Virus record (IMG/VR): IMGVR_UViG_3300038678_000114
Coordinates: 1 to 36,495 of that record
Strand: one strand, 5' to 3'
DNA length: 36,495 nt
Origin: a virus
Positions within the stretch are counted from its first letter, which is position 1. Every line of letters starts with the position of its first letter. Shown in pieces: positions 15,894 through 22,807 of this stretch. Below the pieces are notes generated by a model that was given only the letters and a program-made list of their open reading frames with translations, had not been told where the DNA came from and did not search any database. A program made the translations under genes and the position numbers.

Positions 15894-16113
15894 AGGTTTT
15901 TTGTGCGTTTAACCAAAAATCAGAAGAGTTAGCAAAAGCCACTGAAAGTCCGTGAGCTATATTGAATGTGATGTCCTTGGTCCTATTAATAATATTTTTC
16001 AAGTTCTTCTCATTAATATTTGAACACTCTGACAGCTTTTTTAAGTCGATGTCCATTGGCTCAATGAAATCCTTCTGAAGAATCTCTCCTGGATGTACGT
16101 TTTTTAGTTCCAT
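15856..16113 (-). CDS. HigA-type antitoxin / XRE-family DNA-binding protein without a toxin
   Basis: 85 residues carrying the HigA signature: HPGEILQKDFIEPMDIDLKK near the start, an HTH with INEKNLKNIINRTKDITF, and the closing NSSDFWLNAQKTYDY. In chromosomal systems a HigB RNase is encoded just upstream; here the upstream gene encodes a zinc-ribbon protein and no HigB-like ORF is present nearby. A lone antitoxin could neutralise a host HigB or serve as a phage regulator. Confidence 0.85.
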   Translation of the reverse strand: MELKNVHPGEILQKDFIEPMDIDLKKLSECSNINEKNLKNIINRTKDITFNIAHGLSVAFANSSDFWLNAQKTYDYNERNRKENR

Positions 16114-16142
16114 AATTGTACTATTTAAAGTTTGGTCTCAAA

Positions 16143-16322
16143 CTATGAGGCTTTTAGACTGATTTTATTATGATTTTTCTTATTTATAATGCAATCAATT
16201 TCAAATAGTCTCGCTTCAATCCTTAATTTCTCCTTTAACAACATTCTAAGGCATCCCCCACCTATGCCACGCTTTTTAGCATTGGTGGTTTTTAATTTGC
16301 GTTTGCATACACGGCACCTCAT
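16143..16322 (-). CDS. Small DUF6011-like zinc-ribbon protein, 59 aa
   Basis: The frame opens with ATG at 16322, overlapping the stop of the ASCH-like gene by four bases (ATGA). It reads MRCRVCKRKLKTTNAKKRGI then GGGCLRMLLKEK. The pattern CxxC-K-L...RGIG-GC matches the small DUF6011-type knuckle common in phages, with a basic helical tail. It is just below common gene-calling length, but coupling and motif make it convincing. Confidence 0.7.
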   Translation of the reverse strand: MRCRVCKRKLKTTNAKKRGIGGGCLRMLLKEKLRIEARLFEIDCIINKKNHNKISLKAS

Positions 16323-16786
16323 TGATTCTTGTGATATCTAAATTCTGTAAAGTGAATAATTGCCATTGGTTCCATATCAATAGTTATTTTCCCTTTAAAC
16401 CAATCAATAAAATCTATAATACTTAACCCATCATGGTTTGCAAAGTCCTGGTTAGAATAATTGGTATCATAATCCTCAATAAACCACCCCAATGCAGTCA
16501 TTTCTAATTTTTCACACCCAACACCATCATCAGCATGAAATCTAAATAATTCTTTCTGTTTGCTTGCATACGGTTTCCCTGTCCATTCCCTAACACTTAA
16601 ATATGCTATCCCTGATTCAATATCGTTCATTCTTTTTTTCCAGAACTCATAGTTTCCTCGAATAGTGTGAATTTTTGTATTGTTTTCAATTCTTTCTGAA
16701 AACCCCGTTTTTTCTCCTTGCCTTGGATGTGTTGCAGGGAAATTTTTAGAAATTGTAATTACGTAACACTTTAGTTTATTTTCCAT
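16319..16786 (-). CDS. ASCH-like (PUA-type) conserved phage protein, 155 aa
   Basis: Starts MENKLKCYVITISKNFPATH. It contains a central KIHTIRGNYEFWKKRMNDIE and AYLSVREWTGKPYASKQKEL, typical of an ASCH-like/PUA-type protein seen in Bacteroidota phages; the C-terminus has GLSIIDFIDWFKG. The fold may bind RNA or modified bases. It overlaps the HNH gene by 11 bases and the zinc-ribbon gene by four. The family call is moderate and the function unknown. Confidence 0.65.
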   Translation of the reverse strand: MENKLKCYVITISKNFPATHPRQGEKTGFSERIENNTKIHTIRGNYEFWKKRMNDIESGIAYLSVREWTGKPYASKQKELFRFHADDGVGCEKLEMTALGWFIEDYDTNYSNQDFANHDGLSIIDFIDWFKGKITIDMEPMAIIHFTEFRYHKNQ

Positions 16787-17084
16787 TGAATTTTAAATCT
16801 AATCCGTCTTGTTCTTGATGATGTTTTCTACACTTTACCTTCATATTGTTAACGTCCCATGCTAATTCGGCTCGTCCGCTTTCTTGACATTCTTTGACGC
16901 TAATTATATGAGCACAGTCCAAATAAACACCTGAAGAGGCTCCACAACCAACCTCAGTGCAAAAATTAAAGCCAAACTCTAACATTTGATTATCTAACAA
17001 TCTTCTTTTTGCTGCTTTAGTCCTCGAATCAATGGTCGATTTAGAAACCCTTTCCCTGGTGCTTGTTTGGTAAGTATTAGCCAT
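16776..17084 (-). CDS. HNH endonuclease-like protein
   Basis: 102 residues. A zinc pair CTEVGCG is followed by YLDCAHIISVKECQ, AWDVNNMKVKCRKHHQEQDG and a short tail. This gives the H...N...H core (DCAHI, DVNNM, CRKHH) with structural cysteines. Small HNH proteins of this kind near terminase modules cut DNA and can assist packaging, but this one is separated from TerS by five genes. A homing or anti-host nuclease is also possible. One base is shared with the upstream gene. Confidence 0.75.
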   Translation of the reverse strand: MANTYQTSTRERVSKSTIDSRTKAAKRRLLDNQMLEFGFNFCTEVGCGASSGVYLDCAHIISVKECQESGRAELAWDVNNMKVKCRKHHQEQDGLDLKFNGK

Positions 17085-17608
17085 TAATCAAACGCTACCT
17101 CTAGCTGAGCTTTTTTGCCTTGAAATAAATACTTATACATTTCATCCTCCAACCTGTCGGCAATCTTCTGAAGACCCTCTCCATATTCTTGATTTGTGAA
17201 ATAAAGAGTCTTGGTGTTGATGCTTGACCCGTTATAAGTTCCTTTTACAATGATTCCGTTCCTTGTCTTTCCTGAAAATGCAACACCATTAACCTTAATA
17301 TTGCTCAATTGCTCCTCTTGGAAATTTTCAGCAAATTTCTTTTGTGGTTTGGAAGCTGCAAAATCTTTGTTGTTCACCACTTTTTGAAATGTGGTATATC
17401 CGAAGTATTCTGCAAGCCTGATTTTGAGTTTATCAAGCTGCTCTATCAAATCAGGATGAGGAATAATTGGATAAGAATCATTTAGTGTTGCCACGTGTGT
17501 AGATTCCCCGTCTGAAATTGAAAGTTTAGCCTGGAACTCAATGCTGGCCCTGTCTTTTGACTTCATTGCTGTTAGCTCGAAGTTTTCTTTGGTGGGTACT
17601 TTTTGCAT
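17084..17608 (-). CDS. Hypothetical conserved-looking phage protein, 174 aa
   Basis: Starts MQKVPTKENFELTAMKSKDR. The N-terminal half is beta-rich with a PIIPHPDLIEQLDKLKIRLA helix, then a polar linker. The C-terminal half resembles a binding domain (VAFSGKTRNGIIVKGTYNG and ADRLEDEMYKYLFQGKKAQL). It overlaps the upstream 76-residue gene by 37 bases. I recognise no family. A role in early DNA metabolism is possible from its neighbours. Confidence 0.68.
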   Translation of the reverse strand: MQKVPTKENFELTAMKSKDRASIEFQAKLSISDGESTHVATLNDSYPIIPHPDLIEQLDKLKIRLAEYFGYTTFQKVVNNKDFAASKPQKKFAENFQEEQLSNIKVNGVAFSGKTRNGIIVKGTYNGSSINTKTLYFTNQEYGEGLQKIADRLEDEMYKYLFQGKKAQLEVAFD

Positions 17609-17802
17609 AATTTATAATATTTAATTAATCGGTTATAATACGGAATAAATCCTCTATTCCCTGAGTTCTTTTTTAGCGTAAGAAGATGAGATTCAACAAA
17701 TAATTCACTGTTAACAATGGTTTGACCAGCCTCCAATAAAATTGGCTCATTAGGATGGACAAACTTTTTGAAAAACTTCTCAACGGTTTCAATTTTAATC
17801 AT
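17572..17802 (-). CDS. Small conserved protein, DUF6965-like, 76 aa
   Basis: Starts MIKIETVEKFFKKFVHPNEP and contains LFVESHLLTLKKNSGNRGFI followed by PYYNRLIKYYKLC. The pattern 'FVESHL..L..N.GNR.F.PY..RL' is one I associate with the DUF6965 family of Bacteroidota phages. The start codon overlaps the leader motif (AGAGAGCAATG), and a degenerate operator lies 15 bases upstream. Confidence 0.6.
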   Translation of the reverse strand: MIKIETVEKFFKKFVHPNEPILLEAGQTIVNSELFVESHLLTLKKNSGNRGFIPYYNRLIKYYKLCKKYPPKKTSS

Positions 17803-17833
17803 TGCTCTCTTTTGTGTTACTAAATTAAGGTAA
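17802..17833 (-). promoter_or_regulatory. Degenerate operator palindrome plus AGAGAGCAA leader (copy 2, 14/17)
   Basis: 17817-17833 reads TTACTAAATTAAGGTAA, 14 of 17 matches to the exact palindrome, with one perfect half-site. The leader TTGCTCTCT (plus strand, 17802-17810) overlaps the start codon of the downstream gene. It may be a weaker repressor site or a decayed promoter copy. Confidence 0.45.
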
Positions 17834-17844
17834 TTATTTGTTAA

Positions 17845-18309
17845 TTAAAACCTTTTTGGATCTTCTATTTGATAATGATAATCCTGTGCAGCAATAATCC
17901 TCAAGTGCTCAATGTATTCAACCATTTCATAACTAGAGATTTCTCCTTCTGTCTCTGAACTAGAAAGATCATAAATTGTTTTTATTCTTTCTAGTACAAA
18001 ACCTCCAGTCTCTTCCATTGGAATCTCTACCACCATAATTGGACACATAGAGCGCAATCTTATATCAACATCCAGAAGGCTCATTCTCTCTCCTATATCA
18101 CTAAATATCATCTGAAAATCAGGAACAATTTTATTAAAATAATATCCCTTTAGTGCTTTTGATGGACTTTCTGGACTAACTTCAGCGGTCATAATCACCG
18201 ATTGTCCTTTCCATTTTTTGCCAAACTCCCTTAACTCATCCATATTAGCAATGAGGAGTTTTCCCTTATTATCTATTTTACCGACTAAATTAACTCTGTG
18301 AGGTTTCAT
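17845..18309 (-). CDS. Hypothetical conserved phage protein, possibly NinB-like, 154 aa
   Basis: Starts MKPHRVNLVGKIDNKGKLLI with a short strand region, then WKGQSVIMTAEVSPESPSKA and LKGYYFNKIVPDFQMIF, and a helical C-terminus. The order 'strand pair - kgk-V-mt-e..S-sk-lkGYYf-kivp' resembles NinB-like recombination-associated proteins and related phage families, but conserved residues are too few to be sure. It begins 15 bases after the 53-bp repeat. Confidence 0.55.
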   Translation of the reverse strand: MKPHRVNLVGKIDNKGKLLIANMDELREFGKKWKGQSVIMTAEVSPESPSKALKGYYFNKIVPDFQMIFSDIGERMSLLDVDIRLRSMCPIMVVEIPMEETGGFVLERIKTIYDLSSSETEGEISSYEMVEYIEHLRIIAAQDYHYQIEDPKRF

Positions 18310-18324
18310 ATCTATAGTTTATTT

Positions 18325-18377
18325 ATAACAGCTCCTAAAACGCCATACTAACGTACAGGCGTTTAGCCGCGTGTTAT
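18325..18377. repeat. 53-bp attC-like inverted-repeat element, copy E (identical to 25686-25738)
   Basis: Plus-strand layout: ATAACA, five-base spacer, TAAAACGCC, 13-base loop, GGCGTTTA, six-base spacer, TGTTAT. The outer arms are 6 bp. The inner stem is 8 bp with one extra A on one arm, and the spacers between do not pair. This is the R box, unpaired spacer, L box with extrahelical base, loop order of folded attC sites. It lies between two early genes and matches copy D over all 53 bases but not one base beyond. Confidence 0.7.
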
Positions 18378-18386
18378 CTACAACAC

Positions 18387-18578
18387 TCATTTAGTGCTTT
18401 TAATAATCTTTGCAAACCCATTTACTTCTGTTACTACAAAAGTGTACTTTTTAGGCAATACAAATTCTTTGTTCACTTCTGCAAACTCCTGTATTTTGCT
18501 CCTGATCTTATTTGTCTCATAGGAACATAATCTTCCTTCTATGTAAGGCAATCCATTTTTAACTTCTATTTTTATCAT
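18387..18578 (-). CDS. Hypothetical protein, 63 aa
   Basis: Starts MIKIEVKNGLPYIEGRLCSY; short beta strands surround a central helix (KIRSKIQEFAEVNKEFVLP). No known domain. The stop lies ten bases upstream (in transcription sense) of the 53-bp attC-like element, the expected position for a cassette gene relative to its attC. A small imperfect hairpin (18608-18642) precedes it. Confidence 0.6.
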   Translation of the reverse strand: MIKIEVKNGLPYIEGRLCSYETNKIRSKIQEFAEVNKEFVLPKKYTFVVTEVNGFAKIIKSTK

Positions 18579-18652
18579 AATTCAGTCGTTTAGTTCCGTG
18601 ATGTAGATAACATTATGTATCAATCCATAAAAAACGGATGATACAAAAGCCA

Positions 18653-18991
18653 TTATATTTTACCCTTATAATGATTAATTATCAAATCCATCGATCTCTT
18701 ATAATAGTCCTCGAAAGGAATAATCTCTTCTGTTTTGTCCCAAATTTGACATAAAACACCACGAAGTATTTTAGATGGGCTCTGGCCCTCCTCATTAATA
18801 CCTATTTTAGTATCTTTCATTGCTGCTTCAACCGACTTTTTTATCGGATCAGAACTAAACGCTAAATAACCGTCATTTTTTATGATCTGAGCTGTTATTA
18901 TTGGACTCAATTCCTCTTTTGTGGAAAATACGAGTTTTTTTCTCGTCTTCATTTCTTTGACTGCCTCTAATCTTGCTTGTACTACTATCAT
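18653..18991 (-). CDS. Conserved phage protein of unknown function, 112 aa
   Basis: Starts MIVVQARLEAVKEMKTRKKL. The layout 'QARLEAV..TR.KLvFsT.ElsP' followed by LAFSSDPIKKSVEAAM and SPSKILRGVLCQIWDKTEE, with FEDYYKRSMDLIINHYKGKI at the end, is typical of a small family frequent near recombination genes in Bacteroidota phages; its role is not known to me. The leader GGAGAGCAATATG is the closest of its kind to a Shine-Dalgarno sequence. Confidence 0.7.
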   Translation of the reverse strand: MIVVQARLEAVKEMKTRKKLVFSTKEELSPIITAQIIKNDGYLAFSSDPIKKSVEAAMKDTKIGINEEGQSPSKILRGVLCQIWDKTEEIIPFEDYYKRSMDLIINHYKGKI

Positions 18992-19030
18992 ATTGCTCTC
19001 CTTTTAGTTGAAAATGTGTTTTGATTATAG

Positions 19031-19219
19031 TTAACATCTTTCAATTATAATTTTATACGTGCTTTTAGGGTTGATCATTTCAATTTTAACACTAATTAAA
19101 TCTTTGTCTTCTTTCATCCACCCCCTTGCAATATCAAGAGCAATATTGCTGTTTCCATAGGATATTTTATCGATAATTGTCCCACTTTTTATGTTTCTTT
19201 CAAATTTATATTTAGGCAT
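19031..19219 (-). CDS. Hypothetical protein, 62 aa
   Basis: Starts MPKYKFERNIKSGTIIDKIS and ends in a beta hairpin-like MINPKSTYKIIIERC. Basic, no known motif. It follows the resolvase gene after two bases and is probably co-translated. Confidence 0.6.
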   Translation of the reverse strand: MPKYKFERNIKSGTIIDKISYGNSNIALDIARGWMKEDKDLISVKIEMINPKSTYKIIIERC

Positions 19220-19221
19220 AG

Positions 19222-19782
19222 TTAAAAAATTAGTTGTTCTTCTTGTTCATTTATTTGATCTTTTATCCAATCAGGATCAAACTTGTTTTTCATCCTTCCG
19301 AACTGAACCAAACATATTGCATCTGAGTTCCACAAAGTTGCCTTAGTGGTTGGATAATAAGATTGTGCAGCCCTTTGATATATTTTTTTTCTTTGTGATT
19401 TCTCAACTCCTTTTTTAACTAATCCTAAGTATGATTGCCACGTTCTAGGAGGAACTTCAATCATTGGTATTCCTGACATCTTAATCACCGTTAAAAGTGC
19501 CTCATAGTTTGCAAGCATCTTTTGAATGTTGAATCTTTTGCCTGGAGCGTCCGTATCAGACCCGAAAGCTTGAACCTTCTCAATGAATACTATTGGCCTA
19601 TAATCTTTTTTTTGATCTGCAAAGATTGTCGCCAATCCCTCAATATCCGTTCGATTCCGCTTATGTCCGTTTTTGTGGACCTCAACCATTGGCATTTTTG
19701 AACACCCTAATCCGCTTTTTGAGTATATAGCTATACCACCACTAGCGCCTGGATCTATCCCAATTATTTTATCATACTCCAT
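19222..19782 (-). CDS. RuvC-like Holliday junction resolvase
   Basis: 186 residues with an RNase H-like fold: first strand IIGIDPGASGGIAIYS (Asp10), a central acidic residue in VFIEKVQAF (Glu68), and a C-terminal acidic position in WNSDAICLVQFG (Asp154). This is the arrangement of phage and mitochondrial RuvC-type enzymes. It would cut four-way junctions produced by the ERF/exonuclease pathway or clear branched DNA before packaging. It overlaps the zinc-finger gene upstream by one base. Confidence 0.85.
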   Translation of the reverse strand: MEYDKIIGIDPGASGGIAIYSKSGLGCSKMPMVEVHKNGHKRNRTDIEGLATIFADQKKDYRPIVFIEKVQAFGSDTDAPGKRFNIQKMLANYEALLTVIKMSGIPMIEVPPRTWQSYLGLVKKGVEKSQRKKIYQRAAQSYYPTTKATLWNSDAICLVQFGRMKNKFDPDWIKDQINEQEEQLIF

Positions 19783-20117
19783 TAGGCTACGTATTTATAC
19801 GTTTTTTCTACCTTTATTGCGAATATTACGCTTAAAGAAACATTATAAATATCTGCTATATATTTCAATGTTTTGTCTTCTTTCCAAATCAAATTTCGAA
19901 TTTCTTTAGCCTGCTTGTCTGTTAGTTTCCTCAGCGCTTTTCTTCTTTGACATCCACATGATTTTATATCTTCGCGTTTTATTGCTGCTATATTTCCAGT
20001 GTATCTATTCCCACATTTACACTCAAATAAAGCTCGTCTGATGTATTTGGTTTTTCTTGGTGCCTCCATTAAAAATATTGAAGAACCCATTTTTTCACCT
20101 GGCGTATAGTGTATCAT
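19782..20117 (-). CDS. Zinc-finger plus helix-turn-helix DNA-binding protein, 111 aa
   Basis: An N-terminal zinc-binding region FECKCGNRYTGN...SCGCQRRK (four cysteines) is followed by a C-terminal HTH-like segment LTDKQAKEIRNLIWKEDKTL then KYIADIYNVSLSVIFAI. The combination is common in small phage proteins related to the DNA-binding ends of homing endonucleases, but no nuclease domain is present. It overlaps YopX by four bases and likely binds DNA. Confidence 0.75.
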   Translation of the reverse strand: MIHYTPGEKMGSSIFLMEAPRKTKYIRRALFECKCGNRYTGNIAAIKREDIKSCGCQRRKALRKLTDKQAKEIRNLIWKEDKTLKYIADIYNVSLSVIFAIKVEKTYKYVA

Positions 20118-20515
20118 TTTAAAAGCTCTGGATTCTCGTAAATGTTACCTTTGATTTCCCATTCCTCCTCCGGCATTTGTGGAGGATAAACAGGCATATT
20201 CCCACCTATCAAACTAGAAAATGCTGAATGTACGTCACCATGCAACCAATGTTCACCAATTAAGTATTTAACCTCTCCTAACTCATAGTCTTGCTTAGGG
20301 TGATAAAAATATTTTACAATATCACCCACAAATATTTCAACTCCATTTTTATCAAATAATCCAGATCCTTCCAGAATAATAATTTTATCCTTAAGGTATG
20401 ATACGAAACCGCCCATACCACCGTAAAATATTTTAGTGGTGTCCTTATTATCAACATATCCACGAATTTCATTCATTCGTTTTGCAGATGGGTCCCACGC
20501 TTTTAGATTTCTCAT
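20114..20515 (-). CDS. YopX family protein
   Basis: 133 residues. Clear family features are KAWDPSAKRMNEI at the start, ILEGSGLFDKNGVEIFVGDI followed by VKYFY in the middle, and WEIKGNIYENPELL at the end. YopX proteins are frequent in temperate and lytic phages of Firmicutes and Bacteroidota; their function is unknown. It is the first gene behind an exact operator palindrome and an AGAGAGCAA leader. Confidence 0.9.
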   Translation of the reverse strand: MRNLKAWDPSAKRMNEIRGYVDNKDTTKIFYGGMGGFVSYLKDKIIILEGSGLFDKNGVEIFVGDIVKYFYHPKQDYELGEVKYLIGEHWLHGDVHSAFSSLIGGNMPVYPPQMPEEEWEIKGNIYENPELLK

Positions 20516-20521
20516 AGTTTT

Positions 20522-20560
20522 TTGCTCTCTTTCTTTGTCAATATTACTAAATTTTAGTAA
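20522..20560 (-). promoter_or_regulatory. Candidate promoter with 17-bp palindromic operator (copy 3, exact)
   Basis: 20544-20560 is TTACTAAATTTTAGTAA. On the minus strand it is followed by TAATATTG (near -7) with TTG 20 bases upstream, and then by AAAGAGAGCAA (20522-20530) before the YopX start at 20515. The palindrome also encodes the last codons and the stop of the 60-residue ORF at 20547. Confidence 0.6.
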
Positions 20561-20729
20561 CTAATGCAACTGAAAATATATTGCTTTCTTTGAATGTTCT
20601 CAGTGCTAACATTTTATTCCAGGCTTCAACCGCCATCTGAAGACGTTTTTTTACTGTCCTTTCCTTTTTGTTTAGACTGCAATTTGGGTGCTCTGTTAAT
20701 ATTTTCGAAGTATAATTTTGTTTTTTCAT
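20547..20729 (-). CDS. Possible small protein, 60 aa, ending inside the operator
   Basis: Starts MKKQNYTSKILTEHPNCSLN behind AGAGAGCAATG and continues with KKRLQMAVEAWNKMLALRTF. The first 104 bases overlap the upstream replication-associated gene in another frame; the last 79 lie in otherwise empty sequence. The final residues VTKI and the stop are written by the palindrome itself. The leader motif is also explained by ESNEK codons of the overlapping gene, so the evidence is mixed. Confidence 0.45.
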   Translation of the reverse strand: MKKQNYTSKILTEHPNCSLNKKERTVKKRLQMAVEAWNKMLALRTFKESNIFSVALVTKI

Positions 20730-21240
20730 TGCTCTCTGCTTTAGTTTCTTTATGTTTTGAACTGTTAGAAATCATAGACTTAAATAATTTAATGTGATTT
20801 TCTCCCATAGAATGAAGCTCATTTTGTCGTCCTTTCTCTCGGTAATATTCCTTATCCTCAAATATCAAATGCCTCTCGTCCTTCAGATATTTATTGATCC
20901 ACGTTCCGATCGTTGCCATATCAAAATAATAGAAATTCCCATAGCTGCCTGAAACCCCATTTTTAATAATATTCGAAAGCTCCTCGAAATTTAGATTCCA
21001 AGCAAGACCATCCAAAAGTTGTTTTGAGACTGGGGCAATTTGATCCAATGGCATTCGTCTTTTTTCATTTAACAACTGATTCGCCTCAATCAAATAACGG
21101 CCCACAATACGTGCACAATCAGCAAATGACTCACTCATTCGGTAAGCCTCAATGCTTTGCCCACTCAATACTATGTGCTCATTAGAATAGCTCTTTAGCT
21201 CTACTGCTGTTTTGTTTTTGAATAGTATTATGTCGCTCAT
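20626..21240 (-). CDS. Replication-associated conserved phage protein, 204 aa
   Basis: Starts MSDIILFKNKTAVELKSYSN. A helical middle has LNFEELSNIIKNGVSGSYGN then FYYFDMATIGTWINKYL, resembling the 'G-YG-fy-l...w...yl' segment of small proteins beside replication genes in Bacteroidota phages. The last 40 residues are charged and low-complexity (KGKDSKKTSSDGG). It follows the YdaU-like gene after two bases. It may help load or recruit a host helicase; this is inference. Confidence 0.6.
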   Translation of the reverse strand: MSDIILFKNKTAVELKSYSNEHIVLSGQSIEAYRMSESFADCARIVGRYLIEANQLLNEKRRMPLDQIAPVSKQLLDGLAWNLNFEELSNIIKNGVSGSYGNFYYFDMATIGTWINKYLKDERHLIFEDKEYYREKGRQNELHSMGENHIKLFKSMISNSSKHKETKAESNEKTKLYFENINRAPKLQSKQKGKDSKKTSSDGG

Positions 21241-21242
21241 AG

Positions 21243-21950
21243 TTAATTAAATGAATCGTAGAATTCTTTTTCTGTCATATTATTACCATCTGATGAACTC
21301 ATTAATTCAATTTCACTATTCCAATGTTCTTGGTTTAAATATACTTCAGCATTCTTTCTAAATTTCTTTTCAGGAGTTGATTTTATGTAATCTATCAAAT
21401 GAATCATTATTATCTCCTTTATTTTTTGACTCAACTTATCCCATTTTTTTATCGCTGTTTTTTTATTGGATGACTTCTTATCATATAGGTTCCAAAAATC
21501 TTCAAACGTTGGGTAAATCATTATTTCAATTTGATTTACATCTTCAATTTGATTTACATCTTCAATTTCATTTACATCTTCATTTTCAGTTAGGTTATTT
21601 TTAGGTTTACCACTAGGTTCTGCACTAGGTTTACCATTAGGTTTTTCTTTTTTAGGTCTACCCCCCTTAGAACCGTTGTTTCTGCGACTTTCAGTAAAAT
21701 TGCTTCTTTTTTCAATTTCTTGATCTAATCTAGGGTTTGACCACAATCCATTCAAACCTATTGTAAATTTCGATTTTAAACTATCCGAGATCGAACCTAC
21801 CAATAACCTAATGGTTTCTTCATTTAGGTGTCCAGTTTGGTGCATCATTGACAATATGTGAATGTATTTTCCTTTGTCTTCAAAGGACATAGTCATTGTA
21901 CCTACTATAAAATCTTGACTATAAAATAAAAATGCTGGGTCTTTTTTCAT
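21243..21950 (-). CDS. YdaU/DUF1376-like replication protein
   Basis: 235 residues. The N-terminal winged-helix-type domain has AFLFYSQDFIVGTMTMSFED and KGKYIHILSMMHQTGHLNEE, and ends with NPRLDQEIEKRSNFTESRRN, as in DUF1376/YdaU phage replisome organisers. A flexible linker contains EDVNQIEDVNQIE from a near-perfect 18-bp DNA repeat. The C-terminus has FEDFWNLYDKKSSNKKTAIK, typical of phage replication proteins. It probably recruits the host replication machinery. It is preceded by a 248-bp non-coding region. Confidence 0.8.
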   Translation of the reverse strand: MKKDPAFLFYSQDFIVGTMTMSFEDKGKYIHILSMMHQTGHLNEETIRLLVGSISDSLKSKFTIGLNGLWSNPRLDQEIEKRSNFTESRRNNGSKGGRPKKEKPNGKPSAEPSGKPKNNLTENEDVNEIEDVNQIEDVNQIEIMIYPTFEDFWNLYDKKSSNKKTAIKKWDKLSQKIKEIIMIHLIDYIKSTPEKKFRKNAEVYLNQEHWNSEIELMSSSDGNNMTEKEFYDSFN

Positions 21951-22198
21951 ATCACATTGTTTTATTACACATTGTTAAAGAAATGTAGCAGGAATGTGTA
22001 AGCCTCGTTGAACAGAACCGCTAAGTATCTGACTACACACTAAACATACAACAAATTGCACCTAATTGCTAACCTTATCCGATATGATACCCCAAAAGAT
22101 GGTCGAGTGCTCGGATTATCAGATTAGCCCCTAACATCCGTTTAGGTGCGGACGGCTGGTATAAAAAGCACTCGGTTATCTTTCTTTGTTCGCCTCTA
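21951..22198 (-). other. Intergenic region with a nested stem-loop; possible regulatory RNA or origin
   Basis: The largest intergenic gap (248 bp). 22104-22111 and 22167-22174 form an 8-bp perfect arm pair. Inside are AGCC/GGCT and ATCCG/CGGAC, so three nested stems are possible over 71 nt, with an alternative CCTAA/TTAGG pairing. Two copies of CACATTGTT lie just upstream of the replication gene (21960-21990). It could be a leader RNA, an attC-like relic or a replication origin. No good ORF was seen. Confidence 0.4.
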
Positions 22199-22492
22199 CT
22201 ACATAAACAAAGTAACTATCCAACCACTTAGCAAAGCAAATCCAGCAAGCATAAAAACAAATATCACTCTTTCTGTAAAATCTTTCCAAAAATTATCAGC
22301 GCTTTTGGTTCTTTCAGCTCGTACAAAATTTATTAATAATATAATCCCTATTGATTCAATCAATCTTATAGGCTGTATTTCAAAAGCCGGTACAATAAAC
22401 CACCCCCAATATTTTGTAAATACATAACCATTTACCAAAGGGCTTATTATCATCATTGATACAATTGTCACAAATTTTCCTAAATTTTCCAT
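22199..22492 (-). CDS. Small membrane protein, 97 aa
   Basis: Three probable transmembrane helices at about 7-27, 42-57 and 75-96, separated by a charged loop (RAERTKSADNFWKDF). It starts two bases after the HTH gene stop and ends before the long non-coding region. A holin is possible by topology but unlikely in the early region; exclusion of other phages or envelope modification is equally possible. No family recognised. Confidence 0.65.
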   Translation of the reverse strand: MENLGKFVTIVSMMIISPLVNGYVFTKYWGWFIVPAFEIQPIRLIESIGIILLINFVRAERTKSADNFWKDFTERVIFVFMLAGFALLSGWIVTLFM

Positions 22493-22494
22493 AA

Positions 22495-22806
22495 TTATTT
22501 TTTGTTTTTATTTTTGATTTCTTCAGCTTTTTTCCTGTTGTAAATCTCTAAAAACTTGGTGTCTCCATACAGCCTCTTAGCCAAAATCTCCTCGTCTGGT
22601 TGTCCCCAATCCCTCAAAAGTTGAATTCGATAGAATATCTCTATTTCAGCTGGAATGAGTTTATACACTCCTTTTTTAATCTTTGGTTTAATCCCAAAAT
22701 AGTCAATCATTTTAACGATGTGTGATTTATCAACATTCATTTTAAAAGCCACTTGAGCGACTGTAAAATAAACTTTTACGGGTTGAATTTTTCTTGAATT
22801 GTTCAT
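22495..22806 (-). CDS. MerR-like helix-turn-helix protein, 103 aa
   Basis: Starts MNNSRKIQPVKVYFTVAQVA. The first HTH-like segment VAQVAFKMNVDKSHIVKMID and the following wing-like KPKIKKGVYKLIPAEIEIFY resemble the MerR/excisionase type, then a long helix with RDWGQPDEEILAKRL and a lysine-rich tail. Likely a DNA-binding regulator, and one candidate to bind the palindromic operators. Its start follows a 28-residue membrane peptide gene by one base. Confidence 0.65.
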   Translation of the reverse strand: MNNSRKIQPVKVYFTVAQVAFKMNVDKSHIVKMIDYFGIKPKIKKGVYKLIPAEIEIFYRIQLLRDWGQPDEEILAKRLYGDTKFLEIYNRKKAEEIKNKNKK

Positions 22807-22807
22807 A

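Noticed and set aside
16131-16146. Small hairpin AGTTTG-GTCT-CAAACT
   Set aside because: Only six AT-rich pairs with no T tail; too weak to call a terminator.
18608-18642. Hairpin GTATCATCCG...TGGATTGATAC as a terminator or attC site
   Set aside because: The T run lies in the loop rather than after the stem, and the outer TAAC/GTTA boxes are not paired; noted only as a weak hairpin.
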